Positions 41,337 through 51,158 of a DNA stretch of 64,000 nt are shown here, piece after piece. The position numbers and the translations under genes were made by a program. The stretch covers positions 1,488,001-1,552,000 of the forward strand of contig NZ_JAHCAS010000001.1 in the NCBI RefSeq assembly GCF_019634775.1. The letters are read 5' to 3'. How positions within the stretch are numbered: the first letter of the stretch is position 1; the number at the start of each line of letters is the position of its first letter. The stretch comes from Dokdonella sp. GTDB lineage: Bacteria; Pseudomonadota; Gammaproteobacteria; Xanthomonadales; Rhodanobacteraceae. Below the pieces are notes generated by a model that was given only the letters and a program-made list of their open reading frames with translations, had not been told where the DNA came from and did no database searches.

Positions 41337-41981
41337 TCAGCGGCCGGCGCTTTCCTTCGCGACGAGATGGTTGATCAGCGCGCCGAGCTTGTCGTAGCCA
41401 CCGGCCGAACGACCGCTGACGCGGTACTTGCCGTTGACGACGAAGGCCGGCGTGCCGTCGATGCCGAGTGCCTTGACCAGGGCCTCGTTGCGCTTGAGCT
41501 TGGTCTCGATCGCAAACGACTTCGATGTGGCGAGGAAATCGGCGGCGCTGACGCCGTAGTTGGCGTAGAAGGCGGCCAGCGCATCCATGGTCGGCGCCGA
41601 GCTGTTGATCTTCTTGTCGAGGTAGATCGCACGGAACAGGTCAGCGTGTGCCTTCTCGGCGATGCCGAGCGCCTGCGCGGTGTAGAAGCCGCGCGCGAAG
41701 GTCTTCCAGGCATCAGAGGCGAACTGCACCGGCAGATAGACGAACTCGGCGTTGGCCGGCAGTGCCTTCTTGATGTCGGCGACGATCGGCACGGCCTGGT
41801 TGCAGGCCGGGCATGCGTAGGAGAACGCCTCGAGTACTTCGACCTTGTCGCCGGTGGTGGTCGCCTGCGGCGTTGCCACGAGCTCGTAGTGCTTGCCTTC
41901 CTGCCATTCGCCCATGTCTTGCGCATGCGCGGCGCAGGCCAGGCTCAGGCCGAACACGAGGGCACTCAGGAACTTCGACAT
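41337..41981 (-). CDS. dsbA: Thiol:disulfide interchange protein, DsbA family (CPAC)
   Basis: A second DsbA-like periplasmic protein (214 residues from the ATG at 41981), starting with a signal peptide ([20 protein letters not shown]). Its active site is [11 protein letters not shown] (C-P-A-C) and the cis-proline loop is [14 protein letters not shown]. It is similar along its length to the neighbouring CIHC protein, so the two are paralogues of a tandem duplication that have diverged at the redox dipeptide, which sets redox potential in this family. Same strand as cytochrome c4 upstream. Confidence 0.92.
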   Translation of the reverse strand: MSKFLSALVFGLSLACAAHAQDMGEWQEGKHYELVATPQATTTGDKVEVLEAFSYACPACNQAVPIVADIKKALPANAEFVYLPVQFASDAWKTFARGFYTAQALGIAEKAHADLFRAIYLDKKINSSAPTMDALAAFYANYGVSAADFLATSKSFAIETKLKRNEALVKALGIDGTPAFVVNGKYRVSGRSAGGYDKLGALINHLVAKESAGR

Positions 41982-42063
41982 CGTCAGTACTCCGGGGACG
42001 GGCGTGGTCAACGCGGGGAAAGGAAACGCATGCCGCCCTCGGACAGCAGATGCCGCGAAAGAT

Positions 42064-42711
42064 TCACTTCGCGGCGTCGGCCGTGTGCAGGCCCTGGGCG
42101 TACGAGGCGAGGTCGGCGATGTCCTTGTCGGAGAGGCGCTTGGCGATCTCGGGCATGATCTTGGCGTGCTCGTCGTCGCCCCAGGACACGTCGCCGCGCC
42201 ATTCGGTCAGCTTGGCCTGCACGTAGTCGGCCCACTGGCCGGCCAGTTGCGGATAGGCCGAACCGGCCATGCCGCGACCATCCGGGCCGTGGCAGGCCAT
42301 GCAGGCGGGCACGCCGAGCTTGGCATCACCGGCACGGTAGAGCTGCTGGGCGCGTTCGACGGAGGCCGAGTCGGCCAGGTCCGACGTCGGCAGCTTGCTG
42401 GCGAAGAATGCGCCGAGATCGTTCATGTCCTGCGCCGACAGCGTCGCCGCGAACGGCGCCATGATCGCGTTGTCGCGCTGGCCGGACTTGAACTGGGCGA
42501 GCTGACGGGCGATGTAGGCCTCGTTCTGGCCGGCCAGCTTCGGGTACATGGCGATGGCGGAATTGCCGTCGGCGGCGTGGCAGGCGGCGCAGACGGCGGA
42601 CTTCGCCTCGCCGGCCTTGGCATCGCCAGGTCCGGCGCGTTCGACCGACTCGGCCTGGGCCAGGCCCGCGGTGGCGAGCATCAGCAGAGCAAAAACGGGC
42701 CGAAAAACCAT
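42064..42711 (-). CDS. Dihaem cytochrome c4
   Basis: A periplasmic electron carrier of 215 residues with a signal peptide ([20 protein letters not shown]). It has two c-type haem motifs in two homologous halves: [10 protein letters not shown] (about 40-49) and [10 protein letters not shown] (about 136-145). The methionine ligands are in [12 protein letters not shown] and [12 protein letters not shown]. Cytochrome c4 feeds electrons to terminal oxidases. The gene is divergent from engB and precedes the two dsbA-like genes, a neighbourhood common in this order. engB and this gene share a 193-base promoter region. Confidence 0.93.
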   Translation of the reverse strand: MVFRPVFALLMLATAGLAQAESVERAGPGDAKAGEAKSAVCAACHAADGNSAIAMYPKLAGQNEAYIARQLAQFKSGQRDNAIMAPFAATLSAQDMNDLGAFFASKLPTSDLADSASVERAQQLYRAGDAKLGVPACMACHGPDGRGMAGSAYPQLAGQWADYVQAKLTEWRGDVSWGDDEHAKIMPEIAKRLSDKDIADLASYAQGLHTADAAK

Positions 42712-42904
42712 ACACTGACTCCGCTAGGGGACTGGGGATGCGTCGGCTCGGGGCACAAGGCACCGACGCCGGCGGAAACCGCCGGATTATCCGCGCCCGT
42801 CGAAGGCCGGTCAAACCGGCCGGCCGGTCGATCCCGTGCGCAGCGCCCGTTCGCGGGTGGGCGACGGACCCGGAGCATCGCCACCGCAACCGCCTCGGAC
42901 ATCC

Positions 42905-43510
42905 ATGCACATCCTGCACACGGTCAAGTTCTCCAAGAGTGCCAACGCAATGCGCGACCTGCCGCCCGACAGCGGTGCCGAGGTTGCCTTTGCCGGGCGC
43001 TCCAATGCCGGCAAGTCGAGCGCGCTCAATGCGCTGGCCGCGCACAAGGGCCTGGCCCGCGTGTCGAAGACGCCCGGTCGCACCCAGCTCATCAACATCT
43101 TCTCCCTCGACGATGCGCGCCGCCTGGTCGACCTGCCCGGTTATGGTTACGCCAAGGTTCCGGTCGGTGTGCGCGACCACTGGCGCGAGCTGGTCGACAC
43201 CTATCTCAAGCAACGCAAGGCCTTGAAGGGCGTCGTCCTCATCATCGACTCGCGCCATCCGCTCAAGGAGTTCGATCGGCAGATGCTCGCCTATGCCGAG
43301 GCGATCGACCTGCCGTGTCATGTGGTGCTGACCAAGTCCGACAAGCTCTCGCGCAGCGAGGCCGCGCGCACACTCGCGCTGGTGCGCGCCGAACTCGGCG
43401 CCGACGGCAGCGCCGATGCGCGCGTCAGCGTGCAGCTGTTCTCGGCCACCGCCAAGGTCGGACTCGACGAAGCACGCGACGTGGTCATGCGCTGGCTCGG
43501 CAGCGCCTGA
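42905..43510 (+). CDS. engB: Ribosome-biogenesis GTPase EngB (YsxC/YihA)
   Basis: An essential GTPase that assists assembly of the large ribosomal subunit. The 201-residue protein (ATG at 42905) shows the G-motifs [16 protein letters not shown] (G1), GRTQLINIF (G2), [13 protein letters not shown] (G3), LTKSDKL (G4) and FSATAKVG (G5). A further 23 codons are open upstream but lack homology. Divergent from cytochrome c4; gshA follows 188 bases later. Confidence 0.96.
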   Translation: MHILHTVKFSKSANAMRDLPPDSGAEVAFAGRSNAGKSSALNALAAHKGLARVSKTPGRTQLINIFSLDDARRLVDLPGYGYAKVPVGVRDHWRELVDTYLKQRKALKGVVLIIDSRHPLKEFDRQMLAYAEAIDLPCHVVLTKSDKLSRSEAARTLALVRAELGADGSADARVSVQLFSATAKVGLDEARDVVMRWLGSA

Positions 43511-43698
43511 TCGAAACCCGTGCGAGTGGCGGTCAACCGCGAAGCGGGGCCGCCGCTGCCACAAGCATCCTGAGTTGGTGGGTGCGCTTTCCGCCCTCAT
43601 GCGGAATGCCGCCGGCCATCCGCCGGTGGGGTCGCCGCAGCGCTTGCATGAACCCGCGGCAACCCCATATCGCCGGGTCAACCCAGAGGAATCCCGCC

Positions 43699-45087
43699 AT
43701 GTCCGGACCCAGTTCCGCCAAGGACGAGCCGATCACGCAGCGCGGGCAACTGGTCGAGTCGATCGCCTCCGGCGCGCGGCCGCCGGCCGATTGGCGCATC
43801 GGCACCGAGCACGAGAAGTTCGGCTTTCGCATCCCCGACGCGACGACGTCGGCCGATGAAGCCTTGCGCCCGCCGACCTGGGAGGGTCCGCACGGCATCG
43901 GCGCCCTGCTCGAAGGGCTGACCCGCTTTGGCTGGGAACGCGTCGAGGAGAACGGCAGGCTCATCGCGTTGCTGCGCGACCAGGCTTCGGTCACGCTCGA
44001 ACCGGCTGGCCAGCTGGAGCTGTCCGGGGCACCGCTGGTGTCGATCCATGAAACCTGTCGCGAGGTCGGCGGCCACCTCAAGGAGGTCAAGTCCGTCGCC
44101 GATGCCCTCGGCATCGGTTTCCTCGGCATGGGCTTCCAGCCGAAGTGGTCGCGCGCCGACATGCCGTGGATGCCGAAGGGGCGCTACAAGATCATGCGCG
44201 AGTACATGCCCAAGGTCGGCTCGCTCGGCCTCGACATGATGACGCGCACCTGCACGGTGCAGGTCAATCTGGACTTCGCCAACGAAGCGGACATGGTGAA
44301 GAAGTTCCGCGTATCGCTCGCCCTGCAGCCGATTGCCACCGCACTGTTCGCCGATTCGCCATTCACCGAAGGCAGGCCGAACGGTTATCTCAGCTACCGC
44401 TCGCACATCTGGACCGATACCGACCCCGACCGCACAGGCATGCTCGATTTCGTCTTCGAGGACGGTTTCGGCTACGAGCGCTACGTCGACTACCTGCTCG
44501 ACGTGCCGATGTATTTCAGCTATCGCGATGGCGTCTACCACGACCTGGCCGGTCGTTCGTTCCGCCGTTTCCTGCGCGGCGAACTCGACGAACTGCCCGG
44601 TGTGGTGCCGACGCTCAAGGACTGGGCCGACCACATGACCACCGCCTTTCCCGAGGTCCGCCTCAAGCGATACCTCGAGATGCGTGGCGCCGACGGCGGG
44701 CCGTGGAACCGCCTGTGCGCGCTGCCGGCCTTCTGGGTCGGCCTGCTCTACGACGACGCCGCGCTCGATGCCGCCTGGGATCTGGTCAAGGACTACACCA
44801 GCGACGAACGCCACGCCTTGCGCGATGGCGTGCCGAAGCATGCGCTGAAGCTGCCGTTCCGCGGCGGCACGGTGCGCGACGTGGCCGGCGAGGTCCTGAA
44901 GATCTCCTCCGCCGGTCTCGCCCGCCGCGCACGCACGAACCACAAGGGCGCCGACGAATCGATCTTTCTCGAACCCCTGCTCGAGATCGTCGCCACCAAC
45001 CAGACACCCGCAGAGCGCAAGCTCGAATTGTTCCACGGTGCATGGAACGGCAGCGTCGATCCGGTGTTCACGGAGTTTGCCTTTTGA
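43699..45087 (+). CDS. gshA: Glutamate--cysteine ligase, plant-type
   Basis: Joins glutamate and cysteine, the first step of glutathione synthesis. The 462-residue protein is of the type found in plants, alphaproteobacteria and Xanthomonads, unrelated in length to E. coli GshA. Signatures are [11 protein letters not shown] (start of the catalytic sheet), [30 protein letters not shown] and [12 protein letters not shown]. The ATG at 43699 follows AGAGGAATCC. The stop overlaps the TTG start of the next gene. No gshB is in the window. Confidence 0.95.
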   Translation: MSGPSSAKDEPITQRGQLVESIASGARPPADWRIGTEHEKFGFRIPDATTSADEALRPPTWEGPHGIGALLEGLTRFGWERVEENGRLIALLRDQASVTLEPAGQLELSGAPLVSIHETCREVGGHLKEVKSVADALGIGFLGMGFQPKWSRADMPWMPKGRYKIMREYMPKVGSLGLDMMTRTCTVQVNLDFANEADMVKKFRVSLALQPIATALFADSPFTEGRPNGYLSYRSHIWTDTDPDRTGMLDFVFEDGFGYERYVDYLLDVPMYFSYRDGVYHDLAGRSFRRFLRGELDELPGVVPTLKDWADHMTTAFPEVRLKRYLEMRGADGGPWNRLCALPAFWVGLLYDDAALDAAWDLVKDYTSDERHALRDGVPKHALKLPFRGGTVRDVAGEVLKISSAGLARRARTNHKGADESIFLEPLLEIVATNQTPAERKLELFHGAWNGSVDPVFTEFAF

Positions 45088-45794
45088 GTGCCACGCTGCG
45101 CCTGCGGCTCGCTCTCGTTACCCTGGTGGCGTGCGCGACTGCCGGCTCGGATGGTCACGGCAATGCGACATCGAGTACCTGCCACGGCAGCGTGTCGCGC
45201 GGCTCGCTCGACGGCGGCGTGCCCCTGCCGGTAAGCGGCTCCAACTTTTCGGCATACACGTCACTGGCACGCATGCTCGGCCGGACCTACGTCCATGCGC
45301 GCGTCCGCGACATCGTCGTCGATGCGTACGCGCGACTCGAACGCGACCACCCGGATCTCGTTTTCGTCTATGGCGAAACGGGTTTCGCCGAAGGCGGGCG
45401 CTTCTACCCACATCGCACGCACCAGAACGGCCTCTCGGTCGATTTCTTCGTGCCGGTCCGCGATGCAGGCGGGCGCGCCGTGACGCTGCCGACGACGGTG
45501 GCGAATCGCTATGGCTACTCGATCGAATTCGACCGCGATGGCCGCTGGCAGGAATACACGCTCGATTTCGAGGCGTTGGCGGCACATCTCATCGCATTGG
45601 ATGCCGCGGCGAAAGCGCACGACGCCGGTATTGCACTCGTCATCTTCGAGCCGGCGTGGCTGCCGCGCCTGTATGCGACCCGACATGGCAATGCACTGCG
45701 CAGCAACCTCAGGTTCATGAGCCGGCCCGCCTGGGTCCGTCACGACGAGCACTATCACGTCGACTTTGCGGTCAGGTGCCGGCCGTTGCGTTGA
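45084..45794 (+). CDS. MepA-like LAS-family murein endopeptidase
   Basis: About 236 residues starting at TTG (45084), which overlaps the gshA stop as TTGA; a downstream start is possible. The beginning is a signal sequence with a lipobox-like TLVAC. The LAS metallopeptidase motifs are [15 protein letters not shown] (zinc His and Asp) and [10 protein letters not shown] (zinc His). Both resemble penicillin-insensitive murein endopeptidase MepA. It would cut cross-links in peptidoglycan. Convergent with thrC across 195 bases that contain only a 14-base palindrome (45924-45937). Confidence 0.75.
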   Translation: MSATLRLRLALVTLVACATAGSDGHGNATSSTCHGSVSRGSLDGGVPLPVSGSNFSAYTSLARMLGRTYVHARVRDIVVDAYARLERDHPDLVFVYGETGFAEGGRFYPHRTHQNGLSVDFFVPVRDAGGRAVTLPTTVANRYGYSIEFDRDGRWQEYTLDFEALAAHLIALDAAAKAHDAGIALVIFEPAWLPRLYATRHGNALRSNLRFMSRPAWVRHDEHYHVDFAVRCRPLR

Positions 45795-45989
45795 TCGGAT
45801 CAGTCGCGTTGTTTTCGCTGGCCGAAACTGAATTGCCGAGGAGGAGAGGTGAGCGATGGAGCGGATCGCGAGATCGACAGCATCGGGCCACGATTCACGG
45901 TGACCCAAGCAAACACAGTGCGCACCCTGTACAGGGTTTGCCCGGCACAGGCGAATGGCATCGTCCTGGCGAAACCGGCTCCTTGCGCA

Positions 45990-47279
45990 TCAATGCAGTG
46001 CGCGCACGAACGCCGTGTACTCCGCATCGATTGGCTCGGCCTGCGCCGGTCGGGCGAGCAGTTCGGCCAGCGCGGGCGGCACGGCGACGGCATGACCGAG
46101 CAGCGGTTCGACCACCTGGTCGAACTTGGCCGGATGTGCGGTCGCGGCGATGGCCCAGTCGCCGCCGATGCCACGCGCACGCAGGCGCTCGAACACTGCG
46201 ATGGCGCAGGCGGTGTGCGGGCAGAAGGTCTCGCCGTAGTCGGCTTCACCGCGTGCGATGACGGTGCGGATCGTCGCGTCGTCGACCGATTCGGCGAGGA
46301 AGGTCTGGCGTAGCTGTGCCGCGTCGGGATACAGCCAGCGCAGGCGCTCGAAGTTGCTCGGTGCGCCCACGTCCATCGCGTTGGCGAGCGTGGCGATGCT
46401 GGCCTGCGGGGCGTAGTCGGCGCCGGCGAAGAAGTCGGGCAGAACGGCGTTCGCGTTGGTCGCCAGCGCGATCTGGCCGATCGGCAGGCCGCAAGCGCGT
46501 GCGAGGATCGCGGCGAAGGCGTTGCCGAGGTTGCCGGTCGGCACGATGAGGTTGAGCGGTGCACCATGCCGGCGTGTGTGTGTGAGCGCGGCGTGTGCGT
46601 GATAGGTCATCTGCGGCAGCAGGCGGCCGAGACTGATGCTGTTGGCCGAGCTGAGCGGCAGGCGTGCCTGCAGGGTGGTGTCGCCGAGCGCCTGCTTGGC
46701 AAGGCGCTGGCAGTCGTCGAAGCTGCCGGCCACGCGCAGCGCGCGCACGTTGTCGCCGAAGCAGCCAAGCTGATGGGCCTGGCGCGGCGATACGCGGCCA
46801 TCGGGATAGAGGATGACGACGCGCAGGCCCGGCCGACGATGAAAGGCTGCGGCGACTGCGGCACCCGTATCACCCGAAGTCGCAACGACGATCGTCAGCG
46901 GCGCATCGTCGGGCTTGCGCAGGCGTTGCATGCAGGCGGCAAGGAAGCGTGCACCAAAGTCCTTGAACGCGGCGGTAGGGCCGTGGAACAACTCGAGCAC
47001 GGCGCAACCGTCGATGCGGGTCGGCTTCAGCGGTGCCTCGAAGGCGAACGCTTCGGCGCAGATCGTGGCCAGGTCGGCGGCGAGTGGGTCGTCGGCGAAG
47101 AACGGGGCGAGCAGGTGCGAGGCAACCTCGGCCAGGGTGTTGGCGCCATCGAAATCGGCCTGGCCATAACGTGGCAGGGCATCGGGCACGTAAAGGCCGC
47201 CATCGGGCGCGAGGCCGGCGACGAGGGCGGCACTCAACGACGTCGGTGGTGTGCCGCCACGCGTGCTGATGAACTTCAT
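45990..47279 (-). CDS. thrC: Threonine synthase
   Basis: Converts O-phospho-homoserine to threonine with PLP. The 429-residue protein starts [19 protein letters not shown]. It has the PLP-lysine motif [17 protein letters not shown], the phosphate loop [30 protein letters not shown] and [12 protein letters not shown]. Its ATG overlaps the end of thrB as ATGA, so it is the last gene of the thrLABC operon. Confidence 0.96.
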   Translation of the reverse strand: MKFISTRGGTPPTSLSAALVAGLAPDGGLYVPDALPRYGQADFDGANTLAEVASHLLAPFFADDPLAADLATICAEAFAFEAPLKPTRIDGCAVLELFHGPTAAFKDFGARFLAACMQRLRKPDDAPLTIVVATSGDTGAAVAAAFHRRPGLRVVILYPDGRVSPRQAHQLGCFGDNVRALRVAGSFDDCQRLAKQALGDTTLQARLPLSSANSISLGRLLPQMTYHAHAALTHTRRHGAPLNLIVPTGNLGNAFAAILARACGLPIGQIALATNANAVLPDFFAGADYAPQASIATLANAMDVGAPSNFERLRWLYPDAAQLRQTFLAESVDDATIRTVIARGEADYGETFCPHTACAIAVFERLRARGIGGDWAIAATAHPAKFDQVVEPLLGHAVAVPPALAELLARPAQAEPIDAEYTAFVRALH

Positions 47280-48352
47280 GCGAGTACTCCGGCGGCCGGG
47301 CCGTTGATCGGCGAAACGAAGGCGTCGCTGGCCAAGCCGGCATCGGCGAATGCAGCTTGCATCGCCTGCGCGCCGATGTCCGCTTGTGCACGGTCCGCGA
47401 ACCATGCAAATACGCTCGGGCCGGCGCCCGAGATGCTCGCGCCGAAAGCCTCGCTGGCGAGCGCGGCCCGCTTGACCGCATCGAAACCGGCGATCAGGGG
47501 CGCGCGGCGTGGTTCCACCAGCACGTCGGCGAGTCCTGCGCGCACCAGGTCGGCATCGCCACGATGGCAGCCGGTGAGGACGAGGGCGAGGTTGGCGCTT
47601 TGCGCGACGAAATCGCCGAGGGCATAGGCGCCGGCGAGCGCCTCGCGCGCGCGGCGTGTTTCCAGCACGGCATCGGGATGTACGACCGCGCAATGCCACG
47701 CATCGGGTACCGGTATGCGCACGAGACGGTCCTTCGTGGCCAGCACCAGGCCACCCAGCAGCATGGGTCCGACGTTGTCGCCGTGGCGGCTGCCGCTGGC
47801 GACGGCTTCGCCGGCGAGCGCGAACGGGTATAGCGCTTCCGGCGCGAGCGGCGTGTCGAGCAAGGCATTCGCTGCGACCAGCGCGGCCACGCACGAGGCG
47901 GCCGAGCCGCCCATGCCGGAACCGAGCGCAATGCCCTTTTGTAGTTCGACGGCAAAGCCGAACGGCAGCGCCAGCGCCTCGCGCAAGGCGATCAATGCGC
48001 GCCCGGCCGTATTGCGCTCCGCCTCGAGCGGCAGCGCGGTCACGCAACCGTGGATCGCCTCGATGCGCACCAGCGGTTCGTCGATGCGTGTGACCGTGGC
48101 GACGTCGCCGGCCCCGGCCAGGCTCTGCCCGAGGATGTCGAAGCCGACGGCGACATTGCCGATGCTGGCTGGGGCATGCGCGCACGCAGCACGCCGGGAA
48201 TGAGCAATGGGGAATGCGGAGGAGTCGGGATTGGCGTTGGCAGCAGCCGTCATCGACTTGGCATTCGATACCGGGTCAAGGTTTCGCGAAACGGTCGAGC
48301 CATCCGCCTTGGACGAGTCCCCATTCCCCATTCCCGATTCCCGGTTTCTCAC
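47276..48352 (-). CDS. thrB: Homoserine kinase with an N-terminal extension from a repeat
   Basis: Phosphorylates homoserine. A GHMP kinase with [17 protein letters not shown], the ATP loop [20 protein letters not shown] and [15 protein letters not shown]. The frame opens at a GTG (48352) overlapping the thrA stop (GTGA), giving 358 residues, some 50 more than usual. The extra N-terminal part is encoded by an inverted-repeat element (48194-48344). The only in-frame ATG near is at 48253, giving about 325 residues. The segment before APASIGN reads RRAACAHAP. Which start is used needs experiment; the catalytic domain is complete. Confidence 0.9.
   Translation of the reverse strand: MRNRESGMGNGDSSKADGSTVSRNLDPVSNAKSMTAAANANPDSSAFPIAHSRRAACAHAPASIGNVAVGFDILGQSLAGAGDVATVTRIDEPLVRIEAIHGCVTALPLEAERNTAGRALIALREALALPFGFAVELQKGIALGSGMGGSAASCVAALVAANALLDTPLAPEALYPFALAGEAVASGSRHGDNVGPMLLGGLVLATKDRLVRIPVPDAWHCAVVHPDAVLETRRAREALAGAYALGDFVAQSANLALVLTGCHRGDADLVRAGLADVLVEPRRAPLIAGFDAVKRAALASEAFGASISGAGPSVFAWFADRAQADIGAQAMQAAFADAGLASDAFVSPINGPAAGVLA
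48194..48344. repeat. Inverted-repeat element (family 3) at the thrA-thrB junction
   Basis: The left end CCGGGAATGAGCAATGGGGA and the inverted right end, reading CCGGGAATCGGGAATGGGGA from 48344 leftwards, are related 33-base terminal repeats about 80% alike. Repeats of the type GGGAATCGGGAATGGGG are common between genes of this order; here one lies inside the thrB reading frame. Confidence 0.65.
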
Positions 48353-50871
48353 AGCTTCGCCCCCAGTCCCGCGCCCACGCGCAGCAGATCGGCGAACACG
48401 CCGGCAGCGGTGACTTCACGACCGGCACCGGGGCCGCGCACGATCAGCGGGTTGTCGGCATAGCGGCGCGTCGTGTATTGCACGATGTTGTCGGTGAGAC
48501 TCAGGTGTGCGAATGCGTGCGTGGCCGGCAGTTCGACGAGGCTGACACGCGCCGTGCCGTCGCGGTCGAGACGGGCGACGTAGCGCAGCACGCAACCCTT
48601 CGCGTGCGCCGCGGCGTGCTGCGCGGCGAGATCGGCATCGAGCGATTCGAGGGCAGCGAGGGCGGCGTCGCGGTCGAGCGCGAGCAGCGCCGGCGGCACC
48701 AGGCCGCGCACGTCGACGTCGGCGAGTTCAAGCGCGAGTCCGGCTTCGCGGGCGAGGATGACGAGCTTGCGTGCGACGTCGAGGCCGGACAGGTCATCGC
48801 GCGGATCGGGTTCGGTGTAGCCGAGCGCAAGTGCTTCGCGTACCAGTTTCGAGAACGGCTCGCGGCCGTCGTAGCGGTTGAACAGCCAGGCCAGGGTGCC
48901 GGAGAAGATGCCTTCGACGGCGAGCAGTTCGTCGCCGGTATCGATGAGGTCGCGCAGGGTCTGGATCACCGGCAGGCCGGCGCCGACGGTGGCCTCGTAA
49001 CGCCAGCGCGCACCGCTCTGCGCGCAGGCCCTGCGGATGTCCTGCCAGCGCGCGAGCGGTCCGGCACCGGCCTGCTTGTTCGGCGTGATGACGTGGATGC
49101 CGGCAGCGAGCCAGCCGGCATAGCGCGCGGCGACCGCGTCGCTTGCACTACAGTCGACGATGACCGCGTGTGGCAGGTGCGTGGCGTGCACCTGTGCGGT
49201 GAAGGTGTCGAGATCGGCCGGTGTTTCGCTCGCGGCCAGGCGCTCGGCCCAGTCATCCGGGAGTTCGCCGAGCTCGCTGGTCCACAGCCGGCGGGTCGAG
49301 GCGATTGCCCGCACGCGCAGATCGAGGTGGGCGTCGCGGCGCAGGCGCGGCAGTGCCTCGCGCAGCTGTTCGATGAGCTCGCGGCCGACGTTGCCGGGTC
49401 CGATGATGCCGACCGAGATCGTCTGCGCTGACAGCCAGAAGCCGGCATGCACGGCGCGCAGGGCGCGCGCCGCATCGCGGCTGTCGAGGGCGACTGAGAT
49501 GTTGCGTTCGGACGCGCCCTGGGCGATCGCCCGGATGTTCACGCGCGCGCGGCCCAGGGTGCCGAACAACTGGGCGGACACACCTGGCGTTCCGGCCATG
49601 CCGTCGCCGACGGCGGCGAGCACGCTGATGCCCGGCGTCACCGTGATCGCCTGGATCTGGCCCAGCGCCAGTTCGCGTGCGAACACGGCATCGAGCGCGA
49701 CTTCGGCGCGTTCGGCATCGGTGGCACGCACCACGCAGCAGATCGAGTGTTCCGACGATCCCTGCGAGATCATCACCACCGACACGCGCGCGTCGCGCAG
49801 CGCTGCGAACACGCGTTCGGCGGTGCCCGGCACGCCGATCATGCCGGCACCCTCGACGTTGACGAGGGCCAGATCGTTGGCCAGCGACAGTCCGCGCACG
49901 GGTCCGGCGTCGGCGCCGCCCTGGCTGGCGATGCGGGTACCGGGATGGTCGGGGCGGAACGTGTTGCGGATGTGGATCGGCAGGCCGAGCGCCATCGCCG
50001 GCAACATGGTCTGTGGATGGATGACCTTGGCGCCGAAATAGGCGAGTTCGCAGGCTTCCTCGTAAGACAGGCCATCGAGTGCGACCGCTTCCGGCACCAG
50101 GCGCGGATCCGCCGAGAGCACGCCGTCCACATCGGTCCAGATGTGCAGTTCACGTGCATCGAACAGGGCAGCGAAGATCGCGCCGGAGAAGTCGCTGCCG
50201 TTGCGGCCAAGGATGGTGGCGCGGCCATCGGCGGTACGGGCGACGAAGCCGGTGACGACGATGCGCCGCGCGTCGTGGGCGCGGCGCCAGTCGGCCAGGC
50301 GCGCGGCACTCGCTTCCCAGTCGACGGCGACGCCGAGTTCGCCGTGGGCGACCACCAGCACCTCGCGCGCATCCAGCACGGCGCAATCCCCGCCCAGGGC
50401 GTGGAGATGCGTGCGCAGCAGGTTGGCCGAGAACACCTCACCGAGGCCCTGCACTGATTCGACTGCCTCGCGTGCCGGAATGCCGAGCACGGCGAGGGCG
50501 TTGAGCACGTCGGCGAGTGCGTTGAACTGCGCATCGAGCCAGGCGACGAACGCGCTCGCTGCATCGCCGAGCAGGGCCTCGGCCGTCTGTACATGACGCG
50601 CCCGCAAGGCCTGCCAGGGCGTGCGCCAGTCCTCGCGCCGCGCCGCCGCCGAGGCCAGGCCGATCAGCGCATCGGTGACACCCTGCATGGCCGAAACCAC
50701 GCTGACCTGGTGCTGGTCGTCACGCGCGAGCAGCAGCTTGCCGACATGGCGGTAACGCCCGGCATCGGCCAGCGAGGAACCACCGAATTTGTGCGCGATC
50801 GTCGGCGGCGCATCGGCGTCCGGGTTGCGTGCCGAGGCGAGGGTGGCGGACAGCTTGGCAAGCGGACTCAT
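48349..50871 (-). CDS. thrA: Bifunctional aspartokinase/homoserine dehydrogenase I
   Basis: Catalyses the first and third steps of the threonine/methionine branch. In the 840-residue protein, the aspartokinase (about 1-300) shows [16 protein letters not shown] and [12 protein letters not shown]. Two ACT regulatory repeats follow (about 320-470: [40 protein letters not shown]). The homoserine dehydrogenase (about 490-840) shows [17 protein letters not shown] and [20 protein letters not shown] domains imply threonine feedback. It is preceded by a threonine-rich leader peptide and a hairpin, so attenuation by charged tRNA-Thr is likely. Its stop overlaps thrB. Confidence 0.97.
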   Translation of the reverse strand: MSPLAKLSATLASARNPDADAPPTIAHKFGGSSLADAGRYRHVGKLLLARDDQHQVSVVSAMQGVTDALIGLASAAARREDWRTPWQALRARHVQTAEALLGDAASAFVAWLDAQFNALADVLNALAVLGIPAREAVESVQGLGEVFSANLLRTHLHALGGDCAVLDAREVLVVAHGELGVAVDWEASAARLADWRRAHDARRIVVTGFVARTADGRATILGRNGSDFSGAIFAALFDARELHIWTDVDGVLSADPRLVPEAVALDGLSYEEACELAYFGAKVIHPQTMLPAMALGLPIHIRNTFRPDHPGTRIASQGGADAGPVRGLSLANDLALVNVEGAGMIGVPGTAERVFAALRDARVSVVMISQGSSEHSICCVVRATDAERAEVALDAVFARELALGQIQAITVTPGISVLAAVGDGMAGTPGVSAQLFGTLGRARVNIRAIAQGASERNISVALDSRDAARALRAVHAGFWLSAQTISVGIIGPGNVGRELIEQLREALPRLRRDAHLDLRVRAIASTRRLWTSELGELPDDWAERLAASETPADLDTFTAQVHATHLPHAVIVDCSASDAVAARYAGWLAAGIHVITPNKQAGAGPLARWQDIRRACAQSGARWRYEATVGAGLPVIQTLRDLIDTGDELLAVEGIFSGTLAWLFNRYDGREPFSKLVREALALGYTEPDPRDDLSGLDVARKLVILAREAGLALELADVDVRGLVPPALLALDRDAALAALESLDADLAAQHAAAHAKGCVLRYVARLDRDGTARVSLVELPATHAFAHLSLTDNIVQYTTRRYADNPLIVRGPGAGREVTAAGVFADLLRVGAGLGAKL

Positions 50872-50915
50872 CGGGTCTCCCGTGATGGCCCCGCGCGCTT
50901 CGGAAGGGGGGAGTG

Positions 50916-50939
50916 CCCGCTTCCTCGTCGAGGAGCGGG
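50916..50939 (-). terminator. Candidate attenuator hairpin of the thr operon
   Basis: On the minus strand CCCGCTCCTCG pairs with CGAGGAAGCGGG around one base, with a single bulge, 15 bases past the leader peptide stop and 45 bases before thrA. It is followed by a C-rich rather than T-rich run, so termination would be weak or of another kind. Confidence 0.5.
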
Positions 50940-50953
50940 TTCGTTCGTGGATT

Positions 50954-51022
50954 TCAGCTGCGCACGATCGACCGCTCCGGTGACGGAGTGGTAATGGTCG
51001 TGGTCGTACCGTATGTGCGCAT
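50954..51022 (-). CDS. thrL: thr operon leader peptide
   Basis: A 22-codon frame starts MRTYGTTTTITTPSPERSIV and ends at a stop 82 bases before thrA. Seven of its first twelve residues are Thr, with an Ile between (TTTTITT). This is the signature of threonine/isoleucine attenuation: ribosomes stall on it when charged tRNA-Thr is scarce and let transcription into thrABC proceed. A GC-rich hairpin lies just downstream. No Shine-Dalgarno sequence is visible before the ATG. Confidence 0.85.
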   Translation of the reverse strand: MRTYGTTTTITTPSPERSIVRS

Positions 51023-51052
51023 GCAGCAAGTGGAGCCGATGGCGCGTCGTCG

Positions 51053-51058
51053 TGTCAA
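51053..51058 (-). promoter_or_regulatory. Candidate -35 element of the thr operon
   Basis: A consensus TTGACA on the minus strand lies 31 bases upstream of the leader ATG. With 17-18 bases of spacing the -10 would be a poor TCCACT/CTCCAC and transcription would begin at about the leader ATG, implying a leaderless leader peptide. Uncertain. Confidence 0.35.
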
Positions 51059-51158
51059 GGATGCGGCGATGGTTTCATGCGCAAGCGCTTGTGGCGCGCG
51101 CGCAGCGGGGCGCAGACCACGGTCGCCACGATGGCACAAGCGTGATGTCGCCCACCCG

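Noticed and set aside
45924..45937. Perfect palindrome ACCCTGTACAGGGT between convergent genes
   Set aside because: Without a loop or T-run it is a poor terminator, and nothing links it to a regulator; noted only.
45849..46313. A 154-codon plus-strand frame with a GGAGAGGTGAGCG site before it
   Set aside because: Most of it is antisense to thrC and it has no homology signal; the ribosome-site look is probably chance.
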